In this document: in pieces, positions 37,130 through 47,097 of the stretch
Layout of the letters: every line of letters begins with the position of its first letter
Numbering within the stretch: position 1 is the stretch's first letter
The notes under the pieces: model-generated
Databases searched by the model: none
Told to the model about the DNA's origin: nothing
The model's input: only the letters and a program-made list of their open reading frames with translations
Program-made: the position numbers and the translations under genes
Origin: an uncultured Psychrobacter sp.
GTDB taxonomy: Bacteria > Pseudomonadota > Gammaproteobacteria > Pseudomonadales > Moraxellaceae
Length of the DNA: 64,000 nt
NCBI RefSeq assembly: GCF_947488565.1
Contig: NZ_CANKZC010000001.1
Span: 1-64,000 of the forward strand
Reading direction: 5' to 3'

Positions 37130-37951
37130 AATATCCTCATATAGCTGGCACATAGTGGCTGGCAGAACTAAGGTCGTTATACAACAATATTGTCAAATAA
37201 AAACAATAGCAAAACACCCAGCAATCTTTAACAGTGAATAGCTTATTAATGTTCTAATTGTTTAATAAATATAAGGTAAACATGGTGAAAGCTTATGTTG
37301 CTTTAAGTGCCGGCTGCTTATCCATAAGGAGCTAGCTTTTGTTAATTATTACGTTAATATGACAATTAGCTTCTGTTTACTCATATAAAGGTAAAACTAT
37401 TTCGCTAACATTGCTTGAATATTAACCTATTTATCTCATTTTTTTACAAAAGTTAAAAAATCATGCCGAAATACTAAGTAACTTTAGATCTCAAGTTAAT
37501 AAAATACATAATATTCAAAATTTAAATAAAAAAGCCTTTAAAAACATAAACTAAGAAAAATAATTACCCGGTAATTTGTGCAATGAATATTTAACAATCA
37601 TATAAAATCTCACGTATTTATTCATCTATACGAATTATAGTAACAATAGCAGACACACAATACATACAAAGGCTGTAGTCAGTTTTCCAAAGAAAAACTC
37701 ACAATCACAAGTCACCAACTTATACAATCTAAAAAGACAAAAAATGCTGTTTTAAATTAATTTAGCTACTTTTAGCAAAAAAATTCTTGAGTGAAAGTAG
37801 ATGGTTGCATATTCTTATGTTTGGATTATGATGGAGGCTCACCAGACGCTGTAGCTTCAGTCATGGTTCAAAACTGTCATTTCGGTACGATTAATCAGGT
37901 CTTTATTCAAGCTTTAATTCAAATTTTATAAAAGGTATGCCAAAAACCACT
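37130..37951. other. AT-rich gene-free region
   Basis: This roughly 820-bp stretch is markedly AT-rich, especially 37360-37780, with no reading frame I would call. It should contain the promoter of the triheme cytochrome cluster on the minus strand and that of the small lipoprotein on the plus strand. I see no RNA gene. Confidence 0.5.
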
Positions 37952-38092
37952 ATGAAACCCTTTAACCTTTTTTGCATATTGATACCGATGCTGCTTTTTA
38001 CTGGCTGTCAGTCCTTGCTACTTTTTGATAGCCCTATCCCTGTGACTTCCAACCTTAATTTATCCACCATTGATATAGATAATGATAAATAA
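37952..38092 (+). CDS. Small lipoprotein, 46 aa
   Basis: This tiny gene encodes a signal peptide with a clear lipobox (LFTGC), giving a lipidated Cys at about residue 19 and a mature part of only 28 residues. It ends with an acidic IDIDNDK tail. A hairpin terminator follows within 10 bases, which supports a real transcript. An in-frame ATG lies 15 bases upstream with AAAGG too close to it, so the start is uncertain. No function can be assigned; small lipoproteins of this size exist (Lpp, entericidin types), but I see no homology. Confidence 0.55.
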   Translation: MKPFNLFCILIPMLLFTGCQSLLLFDSPIPVTSNLNLSTIDIDNDK

Positions 38093-38101
38093 AGCTCATA
38101 A

Positions 38102-38133
38102 AAAAGCAGACATCAATATTGACGTCTGCTTTT
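38102..38133. terminator. Bidirectional terminator
   Basis: AAAAGCAGAC pairs with GTCTGCTTTT, and the inner TCAAT/ATTGA also pairs, with one mismatch. It lies between the small lipoprotein and the convergent flavodoxin-like gene. Confidence 0.85.
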
Positions 38134-38174
38134 ATGTTTTAATGGTTGCTTACTTATAAATACGAAGTTTTAAA

Positions 38175-38783
38175 CTATGAGGTTTCGTTAACTGGCTGAT
38201 GCTTGATAATTGTCTTTGCTAAGTGATCGCCGAACCAAATAGCGGTATCAATATCGCCCTTACCTGGGGTTTTTTCAGGTGGACCATCAAGTGACTGGGT
38301 CATCAATCCTAAAAAGCTCGATAATCGGTTTAAGTCGTGAGACTCATGGCCTGTCGGCATCAATGGTAAACCAATCCAGTTCATCCCATGCTGCATAGCG
38401 TACAAAGAAATCTGCTGCAACACTGCAAGCTTATCCCCACTTAGTCCGCCTGAGTTGGCAAAAGCCGCTGCCCACTTGCCCTCCCATTTGCGGTGATACC
38501 AACGCTTTGATGTTTCATCCATAAAAGTCTTAAATTCAGCGGTGACACTGCCCATATATACCGCGCTACCAAATACCAGCAAATCAGCTTGATCCACAAA
38601 ATCCCAATCGACATCATGGACATCAATCGCTTTTGCTTGAGCTGTTGGCAGTTGTTTATGTGCGCCTTGTACGATCGCTTCTGCGACGCGCTTGGTATGT
38701 CCATAGTTACTATGAAAAATAACAGCAATCGATACATTCGGCGCGTTTTTGGTAGATAAAGATGCTTTGGTTGATGTATTCAT
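38175..38783 (-). CDS. Flavodoxin-fold NAD(P)H-quinone oxidoreductase family (WrbA-like)
   Basis: The 202-residue FMN protein has the phosphate-binding loop HSNYGHTKRVAEAI, an FGSAVYMGSVTAEFKTFMDE segment, and the FANSGGLSGDKLAVLQQ block near the isoalloxazine site, followed by GLPLMPTGHES. WrbA-like enzymes reduce quinones by two electrons, limiting radical formation. It is monocistronic and divergent from the sulfur transporter gene. The assignment to WrbA proper versus a general flavodoxin reductase is uncertain. Confidence 0.82.
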   Translation of the reverse strand: MNTSTKASLSTKNAPNVSIAVIFHSNYGHTKRVAEAIVQGAHKQLPTAQAKAIDVHDVDWDFVDQADLLVFGSAVYMGSVTAEFKTFMDETSKRWYHRKWEGKWAAAFANSGGLSGDKLAVLQQISLYAMQHGMNWIGLPLMPTGHESHDLNRLSSFLGLMTQSLDGPPEKTPGKGDIDTAIWFGDHLAKTIIKHQPVNETS

Positions 38784-39339
38784 ACAAACTCTAATAATGG
38801 ATAATAAGTAATTGATTCAGCGGTAGGGTACTGTTGCTCTAAATCCCTCAAAATATGATGGGACAAGTTACCAATATAGCTGGTGCAGATGCTTGTTACC
38901 TGATATGCGGTAGACTTCGGTAAATTCAAGCATATTGTAACAGGCATGTTTTAATGAGTACCAGCTTATTACTGCTCATCATTTATTAGTGCACACTGTA
39001 GCGAGATTTTACACCTTATCAATTATTCTTGTGTAATAGATACTACGCTTTATCCATCAGCAAGCAAAACCTATCAGCAAGCAAAAATTAACAAGCAGTA
39101 TCATCGTCTATTAATGTTAAATAGTCAGTAATAAACAGCCTATTCCATATTGTCATATACTTATTCTTATTCTTCTAATGCGCTAATATTTACTTTGATG
39201 ACAATAAGATTATGATGGAGCGCTTACTCATACACTATTAAAAGCATCAAACGAGTCTCATAACCTTACTTCCTATTCTTATATAAATACTTATACAAAT
39301 CACATTCGATCACATGCATCGGAGAAGGATGTCATTGCC
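38784..39339. other. Divergent intergenic, nothing recognised
   Basis: This 556-bp region lies between the divergent flavodoxin-like and YeeE/YedE genes. A short repeated phrase (ATCAGCAAGCAAAA) occurs twice near 39056-39084. No gene or operator is supported. Confidence 0.5.
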
Positions 39340-40608
39340 TTGAATACGTTAAATACCACCACTAGAGTTCAGCCTGTAAATGATGCAAAAGACCCCATTG
39401 CAAGGGGCACTCTGGCACTCAATGCACCGCAAAAAGTATTAATAGCCGGCGGCGTAATAGCAGGCCTGCTACTGCTCATTCATTTACTTGATACCCAGCA
39501 TATCTCTCAATCTTTACTTTTGGGTATTGGTCTTTTGCTGGGCTATACCCTCTTTCATGCACGTTTTGGTTTTACCTCAGCGTTTAGACGTATTATGGCT
39601 GTCGGTAATGGACAGGCGATGCGCTCTCATATGCTAATGCTAGCAGTCGCGGTGACATTGTTTGCTCCTATTCTTGCTTATGGCACCACAATATTTGGTG
39701 GTCCAGTCGCAGGTTATGTGGCGCCATTGGGTGTCAGCCTTTTAGTTGGATCTTTTGTCTTTGGCATCGGCATGCAGCTTGGTGGTGGCTGTGCTTCTGG
39801 TACACTCTATGCGATAGGCGGTGGACGTTCGGTTATGTTCATCACTTTTATCTTTTTTATAATAGGCGCTACGATTGGCGCTTATCATCTGCCATTTTGG
39901 ACAGAGGAGATGCCAGCTTATGCTCCCTATTCATTAGCCACTTCTACAGGTCTTGGTTATACAGGCGCTTGGCTGGTATCGCTTGCGTTATTTGGTTTGA
40001 TTGCTTGGGTTACGTTGGTCATTGAGAAAAAAAGAGCGGCGCCTAAGATGGCACCTGTACCATCTGAGTCTGGCTGGAAGCGCATCTTTCGTGGTTCTTG
40101 GCCGCTATTTGCAGCAGCGATTGTTCTTGCTCTACTCAATGCCTTGACGTTACTGACGCGTGGTCAGCCTTGGGGCATTACCTCAGCATTTACTTTATGG
40201 GGCTCCAAGATAGCGAGCGGCTTGGGCGTTGATGTTGCTAGCTGGGGCTATTGGCAAGGGGCGAATGCCGCGGCGCTTGATGCGTCTATTTTTGCAGACT
40301 CAACGACTGTATTGAATATCGGTATTATCATTGGTGCGTTTATTGCATCGGCGGCGGGCGGTCTGTTCAAGTTTACTCAGATTACTGTGGGTAATTTTGC
40401 AGCGTCAGTCATCGGTGGTCTGATGATGGGTTACGGTGCACGTTTAGCATTTGGCTGCAACATTGGCGCTTACTTCGGCGGCATCGCATCTTTTAGCTTG
40501 CATGGCTACATCTGGGGCATACTTGCTATGGCTGGTACTTTTTTAGCCTTATACTTACGTCCACTATTCGGGCTTTCGGTACCAAAGTCCAATGATTCTG
40601 TATGCTGA
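39340..40608 (+). CDS. YeeE/YedE family transporter (TsuA-like, thiosulfate uptake)
   Basis: This 422-residue membrane protein has about ten hydrophobic segments in two repeats. The conserved cysteine motifs are both present: GMQLGGGCASGTLYAIGGG in the first half and RLAFGCNIGAYFGGIAS in the second. TsuA homologues move thiosulfate or similar sulfur compounds through a cysteine relay. It starts with TTG at 39340, preceded by a GAAGGA site at longish spacing; no better start is visible. No TusA-like or rhodanese gene is adjacent, so the sulfur species carried is a family-level inference. Confidence 0.85.
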   Translation: MNTLNTTTRVQPVNDAKDPIARGTLALNAPQKVLIAGGVIAGLLLLIHLLDTQHISQSLLLGIGLLLGYTLFHARFGFTSAFRRIMAVGNGQAMRSHMLMLAVAVTLFAPILAYGTTIFGGPVAGYVAPLGVSLLVGSFVFGIGMQLGGGCASGTLYAIGGGRSVMFITFIFFIIGATIGAYHLPFWTEEMPAYAPYSLATSTGLGYTGAWLVSLALFGLIAWVTLVIEKKRAAPKMAPVPSESGWKRIFRGSWPLFAAAIVLALLNALTLLTRGQPWGITSAFTLWGSKIASGLGVDVASWGYWQGANAAALDASIFADSTTVLNIGIIIGAFIASAAGGLFKFTQITVGNFAASVIGGLMMGYGARLAFGCNIGAYFGGIASFSLHGYIWGILAMAGTFLALYLRPLFGLSVPKSNDSVC

Positions 40609-40632
40609 TATAAATGAGTCTATTGAAACGGC

Positions 40633-40668
40633 AATAAAAAGAGCAGGCTAAAACCTGCTCTTTTTATT
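40633..40668. terminator. Bidirectional terminator
   Basis: A 15-bp perfect stem containing AAAAAGAGCAGG, a 6-nt loop and T5 lies between the convergent transporter gene and pgeF. Confidence 0.93.
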
Positions 40669-40708
40669 ACTGCCTAAACGTTTTTTGTCAAAACTTTAGC
40701 TTAAAGAC

Positions 40709-41635
40709 TTAACTACGCACAATAATTAATGCCATACGCCCCGTTGCTGGCTGCTGCAAATGCGTCTGGCGCCGATACGAATAATAGCCAGAGTCAGCGT
40801 AACTACAGCTTATCGAGGTTTCATTTGCTAATGTCACGCCAGCATTGCTTATCTGATCGGCAGCTATCTTTGGTAAATCAAGCTTAATTTTGTCTGTATA
40901 TAAGTCCGTATTAGTCGAGCTATGAACGTCGGAATCTACCGCATATAACTGGTCGAAGCGCTCAGTACTACTTATACTTTGTACTGACAACGACTGATTT
41001 TCGATGCAACCTGCTAGCAGCTTATCGCGAACCTGACTATCAACCTCGTAGTTCTCTTGACTGATACAAACGCCTATCCACGCTTTGATTTCGCCAGACT
41101 CTTTAAAACGCTTTATCGTCGTTGGAATGACTCCGCAGGCAAGTCCTTGCCAGCCTGCATGAATCGCTGCAATCTGGCCGCTTGCTGGCTGATATAATAC
41201 GATTGGCACGCAATCGGCTGTCATGATAGCAAGTCCTAAACTATCTCGCTTACTGACCATTGCATCAGCATCTACTGGACGCATACTAAGCGGGCTTGCG
41301 TCTACATCATAGATCTGCTTGCCGTGAACTTGATTTACCCAGTACACACTACTGATAGGCGCACGCCGTTGGATTGTCAGTTGCTGATTGATAGTTGCTA
41401 GCAAACGCATACGATTATCCAATACCTGTACAGAATCATCAGCAACGTGCAGTCCAAGATTTAATTCACCATAGCTTGCTTGTTTTGTTTGCAGCATTGG
41501 TTGATGTTTTTGATCTTGAAGCGTTCTATGCTTAATATCAGCATGCTCAAAGCCAGCGGTATGGTAGGCGGCTGTTTGAAATACTGTCACATCATTGAGC
41601 TGTGCCAGCATTGTCAGAGGGAGTTTGTCTGTCAT
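40709..41635 (-). CDS. pgeF: Peptidoglycan editing factor PgeF (laccase-domain, YfiH)
   Basis: This 308-residue protein of the Cu-oxidase_4/DUF152 family removes wrongly incorporated residues (L-Ser in place of L-Ala) from UDP-MurNAc intermediates. The metal-site signatures are MTADCVPIVLYQ and IAAIHAGWQGLACG with the conserved His and Cys, and a late SCSYADSGYYSYRR segment. N-terminal residues 1-80 are more divergent. It starts 4 bases after the rluD stop, and rluD-pgeF is a common pair, so the two form an operon. Confidence 0.92.
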   Translation of the reverse strand: MTDKLPLTMLAQLNDVTVFQTAAYHTAGFEHADIKHRTLQDQKHQPMLQTKQASYGELNLGLHVADDSVQVLDNRMRLLATINQQLTIQRRAPISSVYWVNQVHGKQIYDVDASPLSMRPVDADAMVSKRDSLGLAIMTADCVPIVLYQPASGQIAAIHAGWQGLACGVIPTTIKRFKESGEIKAWIGVCISQENYEVDSQVRDKLLAGCIENQSLSVQSISSTERFDQLYAVDSDVHSSTNTDLYTDKIKLDLPKIAADQISNAGVTLANETSISCSYADSGYYSYRRQTHLQQPATGRMALIIVRS

Positions 41636-41638
41636 ATT

Positions 41639-42835
41639 TTATTCGTCATCATAACCATCAGTTAGCACTGATATGAGTTTTTGCATATCTTCAGGAATAG
41701 GAGTAGTCACTTCGATATCCTCACCCGTTGTTGGATGCACAAACCCCAAAGTATATGCGTGCAACGCCTGTCTTGGGAAATTACCAATCGCTTGGCGCTG
41801 CGCTTCTGTCAATCCTGCCCGCAATTGACGACGTCCCCCATAGACACGATCTCCAACTATCGGATAAGTGATATGGCTTAGGTGTACGCGAATCTGATGG
41901 GTACGACCCGTCTCGAGACCGACGTCCAGTAAACAGTAATTATCATTGAGCGGTGTGACATTTAACAAGTGCGTTACGGCCTCACGTCCAGCGGTCATCA
42001 CCGTCATCTTTGTGCGCTGATTGCGATGACGACCAATTGGTGCATCGATACGGCGATGACGTAGTAAGCTTGCTGCATCCCCTGCTACGACACACTGATA
42101 GTGACGATAAACAGATTTGTCTTTGAGCTGCTCCATCAAAGCCATTTGCGCAGGCTTGGTTTTACCAATCAGCAAAAGACCAGAAGTATCTTTATCAATT
42201 CGATGTACAAGGCCTGCGCGTGGCAAGTGATGCTGCTGAGGATAATGGTATAGCAAAGCATTGACCAAAGTGCCTGTCTGATTGCCCGCCCCTGGATGAA
42301 CCACCATGCCGACAGGCTTATCAATCACCAGTACGTCATCATCTTCATAAACGACATCGATGGCGATATTTTCTGGCTGATCTTCACTATGCTGCTGCAA
42401 TGTCGTAGATAGATGTATCACATCTCCCGCTTTGACACGTTGTTTGGGCTTTTGTACGCTACCGTTATATAACAAACTACCATCACCAACCCAGCCTTGT
42501 AACTGCACTCGTGAAAAGTCAGTAAAAACCTGTGAGGCAAGCTTGTCTATACGTAGACCCGCTTCCTTCTCAGTTACCGTATGCGTTATGTCAATCACTT
42601 GCGATAAGACTTGCCCAGCTATAGAGCTGGCGTATTCATCTTGATCTTCATCGTCGTTGATTTCTTCATAATCAGATGCTGGCTCATCATCAGACAAATT
42701 CTCATCAAGCGAATCAACATCAAGGCTTGAGCCATTGGTGGTCAATTCATCTTCTATAGATGACTGTTGCGCCACCAATTCGGTATCAGACGTTTGTTTC
42801 GGTGTTATATTTGTGGTCATAGCATTATTATTCAT
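41639..42835 (-). CDS. rluD: 23S rRNA pseudouridine synthase RluD
   Basis: This enzyme makes pseudouridines in helix 69 of 23S rRNA. An S4 RNA-binding domain (GLRIDKLASQVFTDFSRVQLQGWV) precedes the catalytic domain with the catalytic Asp in HRIDKDTSGLLLIGKT. The N-terminus carries about 90 extra residues that are very acidic and Ser-rich, absent from E. coli RluD (326 residues). The start is uncertain: an ATG at 42835 (used here), another at 42820 or one at 42910, none with a clear ribosome site. It is divergent from bamD, a common arrangement. Confidence 0.93.
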   Translation of the reverse strand: MNNNAMTTNITPKQTSDTELVAQQSSIEDELTTNGSSLDVDSLDENLSDDEPASDYEEINDDEDQDEYASSIAGQVLSQVIDITHTVTEKEAGLRIDKLASQVFTDFSRVQLQGWVGDGSLLYNGSVQKPKQRVKAGDVIHLSTTLQQHSEDQPENIAIDVVYEDDDVLVIDKPVGMVVHPGAGNQTGTLVNALLYHYPQQHHLPRAGLVHRIDKDTSGLLLIGKTKPAQMALMEQLKDKSVYRHYQCVVAGDAASLLRHRRIDAPIGRHRNQRTKMTVMTAGREAVTHLLNVTPLNDNYCLLDVGLETGRTHQIRVHLSHITYPIVGDRVYGGRRQLRAGLTEAQRQAIGNFPRQALHAYTLGFVHPTTGEDIEVTTPIPEDMQKLISVLTDGYDDE

Positions 42836-43429
42836 AGCAGATTCGTAGGTGACCCAATTCACAAATGAGCAGGTCATAAGGATTAACTTTATAAAGCGAT
42901 AAAGCCGCAATTCATTAGATGCTTAAGTAAGAACTTTTAAACTCTCAATAAAAAGCTGGTTAAACATCGTCATAGTGTACCATGCTAAGCGCTTTTCCCC
43001 CTACGCTTACAGACAGTTATCTCTTCTTTACTACTAAAAATTTGCCAAATAAATAGCCATAATAGTAACTCTCTATAATATAACGTTGCCGTAATTTACT
43101 GTATATTATAGTGGAATAGCCACAATTGTCATCGCTCATAAAAGACGCTCATGCTAAACTGTCCAAAATTTGTTGTGTCAGACTTTGCTGTGCTATCTGG
43201 CTACAAAATAGCGCACAGAAGAATAGACGAAGCAGACGTTATTCTATAAAGTAAACGTGATTTTGCTGTATGCTATGTTCAACTACAAGCCACTAGTTAC
43301 TTTATGTCTCGTTGCTTTGCTGTTTTGGACGTTATTACCTTATAATTTAATAATTAGCCTTTTATCATTAACTTTGTTATTAGTACGATAGCGTCACCGC
43401 TATTGTGCGCCTTGTGCCGGAGAAGAAGT
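42836..43429. other. Divergent intergenic between rluD and bamD
   Basis: This 594-bp stretch must contain both promoters. No coding sequence, RNA gene or clear operator was recognised. Confidence 0.5.
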
Positions 43430-44614
43430 ATGCGCCCTATTGGCAACACCTTTATCAAAATCTCGTCAGTAACCTTGCTTGCTCTAAGTGTAAACTTGGT
43501 TGGCTGTCAGACTTTTAAAAATCTGACGAATACAGACAGTGACGCGGTCGAAACCGCTGAAAAATCAGAGCAAGATTACTATAACGATGCTATTACTCAG
43601 ATTGATAAAGGCCGCTACATACAGGCGATTGAGGATCTGACCAGTTTACGTACTTTTTACCCGACGGGACAATATGCTGAACAAGCACTCCTTGATATTA
43701 TGTATGCTCAATATGCGAGTGGTAGCTTTGAGACAGCGGCAGCAAGTGCAGATCGTTTCATCAATCTCTATCCTGCTAATCCGCAAGTAAGTTACGCATA
43801 TTACGTACGCGGTGTGGCCAATATGCAAGGCTCATCTGAAGGTATTAAACTGTTCAAAATGGATCAATCTGAGCGCGATACTGCCTATTTACGTATTGCC
43901 TTTGCCAATTTTCAAGAGTTGATCAATAAATACCCTAACAGCCCATATGCGCCAGACGCAGCGCAGCGTATGACTTTTATCTATAATCAGTTTGCCCGCA
44001 GTGAGCTGACCGCAGCCAACTGGTATATCGAACGTGAAGCACACGTCGCCGCGGTTAACCGTGCCAAATGGGTATTTCAATACTACCCACTTAGTGAAGC
44101 GGTACCAGAGGCGGTCGCTATTCTTGCTTATAGCCATCAGCAGTTAGGATTAACGGATTTGGCACAAGAGTATAAAACTTTACTGCAAATCAACTATCCA
44201 GAATGGCTCACGAATGATGGCCGTGTCAGACTCTCTACCAAAACTGACCGCTCATGGTTGAATAAGCTAACCTTTGGTCAGCTTGGTCGTGCAAGCTTAA
44301 AAGATGTACCCATGAACAACGGTGCATATACTGGCGCCACCAAAACTCAAACCGTTCGAGCGGCCACTCAGCTCAGATTGCCAACTGACAATGCTGCTGC
44401 CCCCGCCGCCAACGGCGCACCAACTCGTAGCAACAGCGGTGTAAATGTCGGTTTGGGTCTACCTGAAAGCGCAACTGAGCGCGTGACCAACCAGGCCAGC
44501 ACAAGTTCTACCGCCAGAGAAGCAAGTGTCGACCCACAAAACATGAACCCCATGCGCCGTACCACACTACCAAATGATAGTAATACGATAGAGTTAAACG
44601 ACGACAATAACTAA
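43430..44614 (+). CDS. bamD: Outer membrane assembly lipoprotein BamD
   Basis: This essential lipoprotein of the BAM complex inserts beta-barrel proteins in the outer membrane. A signal peptide with lipobox LVGC is followed by TPR repeats (YYNDAITQIDKGRYIQAIEDL; QYAEQALLDIMYAQYASGSF; YAPDAAQRMTFIYNQFARSE). The ATG at 43430 has a GGAGAAG site. The core matches E. coli BamD (245 residues), but the protein is about 394 residues because of a C-terminal tail of about 130 residues rich in Ala, Thr, Asn and Ser, probably disordered. Confidence 0.94.
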   Translation: MRPIGNTFIKISSVTLLALSVNLVGCQTFKNLTNTDSDAVETAEKSEQDYYNDAITQIDKGRYIQAIEDLTSLRTFYPTGQYAEQALLDIMYAQYASGSFETAAASADRFINLYPANPQVSYAYYVRGVANMQGSSEGIKLFKMDQSERDTAYLRIAFANFQELINKYPNSPYAPDAAQRMTFIYNQFARSELTAANWYIEREAHVAAVNRAKWVFQYYPLSEAVPEAVAILAYSHQQLGLTDLAQEYKTLLQINYPEWLTNDGRVRLSTKTDRSWLNKLTFGQLGRASLKDVPMNNGAYTGATKTQTVRAATQLRLPTDNAAAPAANGAPTRSNSGVNVGLGLPESATERVTNQASTSSTAREASVDPQNMNPMRRTTLPNDSNTIELNDDNN

Positions 44615-44943
44615 ACGCTCGCTACACTTGTTCTGCTATTCTTACATTCGTCTATGAGCTATTAAACATAAGATCAACTATATAGTTGGTCTTATTTGCT
44701 TGTCGGTTTAACAAACCTCATTTATTATTTTGTCATTAGCTGAGCTTTGTCTTTTATGTATTAATACATAAAATTTAGACTATGAATCATAAGTTCAATT
44801 TTTTAGCTACTTAGGCTATTTTTTCATGTAAAGTATTACTCATTGTGTGTTACCTATACATTAATAATCTATAAGTACTTATTGCAAAGAATAAAAGTGT
44901 TAAAATAACTTTTGTATTATTCTATGATAAACTGTCCTTTCTC
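44615..44943. other. Intergenic between bamD and dnaG
   Basis: This 329-bp AT-rich stretch holds the bamD terminator and then the dnaG promoter region; a TATGATAAACT sequence just before dnaG is a possible -10 region. Nothing else is seen. Confidence 0.5.
44670..44697 (+). terminator. Terminator of bamD (probable)
   Basis: AAGATCAACTAT pairs with ATAGTTGGTCTT (one G-U pair), followed by a short, interrupted T run. It lies about 55 bp past the stop codon. Confidence 0.6.
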
Positions 44944-47097
44944 ATGAGTATCCCCAATCATATTCTTGAACAATTAAACAGCCAAGCTGACTTGATCAGT
45001 ATCATTGGTCGTCACACCACGCTTAAACGTGCTGGCAGTGAATATAAAGGGTGCTGTCCGTTTCATGGCGAAAAGTCGCCTTCGTTTTACGTCAATCCAC
45101 AAAAAAACATTTATCACTGTTTTGGCTGCAATGTCGGCGGTAATGCCATTAGCTTTTTGCGCGATTATGAAAGCTTAACCTTTATCGAAGCGGTCAATGA
45201 GCTGTCAAAACAAACTGGCATTGAAGTGCCAAAAGATGAACAACGTAACGTCAGTTATCAACGCCGAGCACCTAAGCCTATTGCTCCACAATCATTGCCT
45301 AGTCCGACTGTGGACCGTTACAGCCCAACACAGACCGCACATACTCCTTCTGTCGTGTCTAACTTAAGTAATCAAGGCGCAAGTCAACTCGGGTATAACG
45401 ACCAACCCGCTTACGATGACAATAATGGGTACGATGATTATCCACCATTAGACGCTTACGACTCAACGTCTTATCCAATAGACACTTATGGCGCAGAGTA
45501 CCAAAACGATAGTGAAAATGGCTATCCACCGGCGTGGTTAACAGAGACAGAAATGGGACTGTCTGGCGACAGCAGTAGCCATGCTGAGCAAGACGGTAAC
45601 TTATATGAGTTATTAGATCAGATTCAACAGTTTTATCAGCACAATCTAACCACGCATCCCCATGCCAAGCATTATTTTATGACTCGCGGTATTACCCAAG
45701 AGACTTTTGAGACTTTTGGGCTGGGCTATGCGCCATTTGGTTGGCAGCATCTTGAGCATCAGTTTCCGCAAGATATCGAAGGGCTTAAAGCCTTGGGTTT
45801 AGTACGGCAGTCAGAGTCTGGACGTGATTATGATTTGCTCCGTGATCGGGTTATCTTTCCGATTCGAGACAATCAAGGACGAACGATTGGGTTTGGTGGT
45901 CGCGCTTTAGACGATGATGTGAAGCCCAAATATATCAACTCGTCTGACTCGCCTGTCTTTCATAAACAACATGTACTATATGGCTATTACGAATCACGCC
46001 AGCAGCGTGCAGAGCACTGGCTAGTGGTCGAAGGCTATATGGATGTGATCGCCCTTTACCAAGCAGGTATTTATGGCGCAGTAGCCTCTATGGGTACCGC
46101 CATCAATGAAAGCCAAATCTCGCGTCTACTGACCCTAAACCCCACACTAACGCTCAGTTTCGATGGCGATAGCGCAGGACAAAAAGCGGCTTGGCGTACG
46201 CTTGAGGTTGCTCTACCAGTACTCGCTGATGATAAAGAACTACGGTTTTTGACCTTAGCCAACGGTCATGATCCTGATACTTTTATAAAAGCAAACGGCA
46301 GTGAGGCCATGCGCGAACAAATCGCCAATGCCAAACCCTTGTCACAATACATTTTTGCTTATTTGAGTGAGCGTTATGATTTGGCATTGGCAGAAGGCAA
46401 AGCCAAGCTAATGTCACAAGTGCGCAGCTTGACCACTGCATTACCGAAAGGCAGTAGTTTTCGGTATCTGCTAAATAACGATATATATCAAAAGCTGGGT
46501 GGTAAGCGCAGCCAAAATGTTGAAGCTAAAGACGCGCTGCTCGATTTTGATGGTGACATGACCATTAGCCAACAGCTGCAGCTGTGTTTCTTGTTTCAGC
46601 CCCGCGTACTGCAAGAAGACACCATTGAGTCAATCTGGCAAAAAGCAGGTATCAATCGTTTAGACTTCCCTGCCCATATCAAGCAAAAAGCACCTTTAGA
46701 TGCTTTTCGTCCGCTAGCATGGGAGGACTTGCAGGATACCGCTTTGCTCGATGTTGTCAATACAATCAAACGCTGCTTGTTTTATTTACCAACGGATGCC
46801 AACGCTGCTGCGCATTTTATCATGTCAAACCTACAGCCTATCACTCAAGAAACATTAAGCCGTAGTTGGGGCGCTTTTTATAAGACCTTGACCACAAGAA
46901 ATATTTTGAGTGTTGATGAGTTGATCGAAAACCTAGTCATGCAGCTGCTCAAGCTTCATATGCAAAAAAAGATGCAAGATCTTATCAAGAATCCGGATCA
47001 TGTTAGACTTGCGATCGTACGCAAACAGACGCAACTTCTAAATGATTGGATGCGAGCACAGCAAGCAGAGCAATCTGCATCAATGATCAGCGTTTAG
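44944..47097 (+). CDS. dnaG: DNA primase
   Basis: This primase makes RNA primers for the replication fork. Domain order: a zinc-binding domain with Cys/His ligands (CCPFHGEKSPSF; YHCFGCNVGG), the catalytic core with LLRDRVIFPIRDNQGRTIGFGGRAL, and the TOPRIM motif VVEGYMDVIALYQ with SFDGDSAGQKAA, then the DnaB-binding C-terminal domain. The length is 717 residues against 581 in E. coli. The extra is a Tyr/Asp/Asn/Pro-rich linker (about residues 100-210) between the zinc and catalytic domains. dnaG and rpoD follow each other, as in the macromolecular-synthesis operon, but rpsU is not upstream. Confidence 0.97.
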   Translation: MSIPNHILEQLNSQADLISIIGRHTTLKRAGSEYKGCCPFHGEKSPSFYVNPQKNIYHCFGCNVGGNAISFLRDYESLTFIEAVNELSKQTGIEVPKDEQRNVSYQRRAPKPIAPQSLPSPTVDRYSPTQTAHTPSVVSNLSNQGASQLGYNDQPAYDDNNGYDDYPPLDAYDSTSYPIDTYGAEYQNDSENGYPPAWLTETEMGLSGDSSSHAEQDGNLYELLDQIQQFYQHNLTTHPHAKHYFMTRGITQETFETFGLGYAPFGWQHLEHQFPQDIEGLKALGLVRQSESGRDYDLLRDRVIFPIRDNQGRTIGFGGRALDDDVKPKYINSSDSPVFHKQHVLYGYYESRQQRAEHWLVVEGYMDVIALYQAGIYGAVASMGTAINESQISRLLTLNPTLTLSFDGDSAGQKAAWRTLEVALPVLADDKELRFLTLANGHDPDTFIKANGSEAMREQIANAKPLSQYIFAYLSERYDLALAEGKAKLMSQVRSLTTALPKGSSFRYLLNNDIYQKLGGKRSQNVEAKDALLDFDGDMTISQQLQLCFLFQPRVLQEDTIESIWQKAGINRLDFPAHIKQKAPLDAFRPLAWEDLQDTALLDVVNTIKRCLFYLPTDANAAAHFIMSNLQPITQETLSRSWGAFYKTLTTRNILSVDELIENLVMQLLKLHMQKKMQDLIKNPDHVRLAIVRKQTQLLNDWMRAQQAEQSASMISV

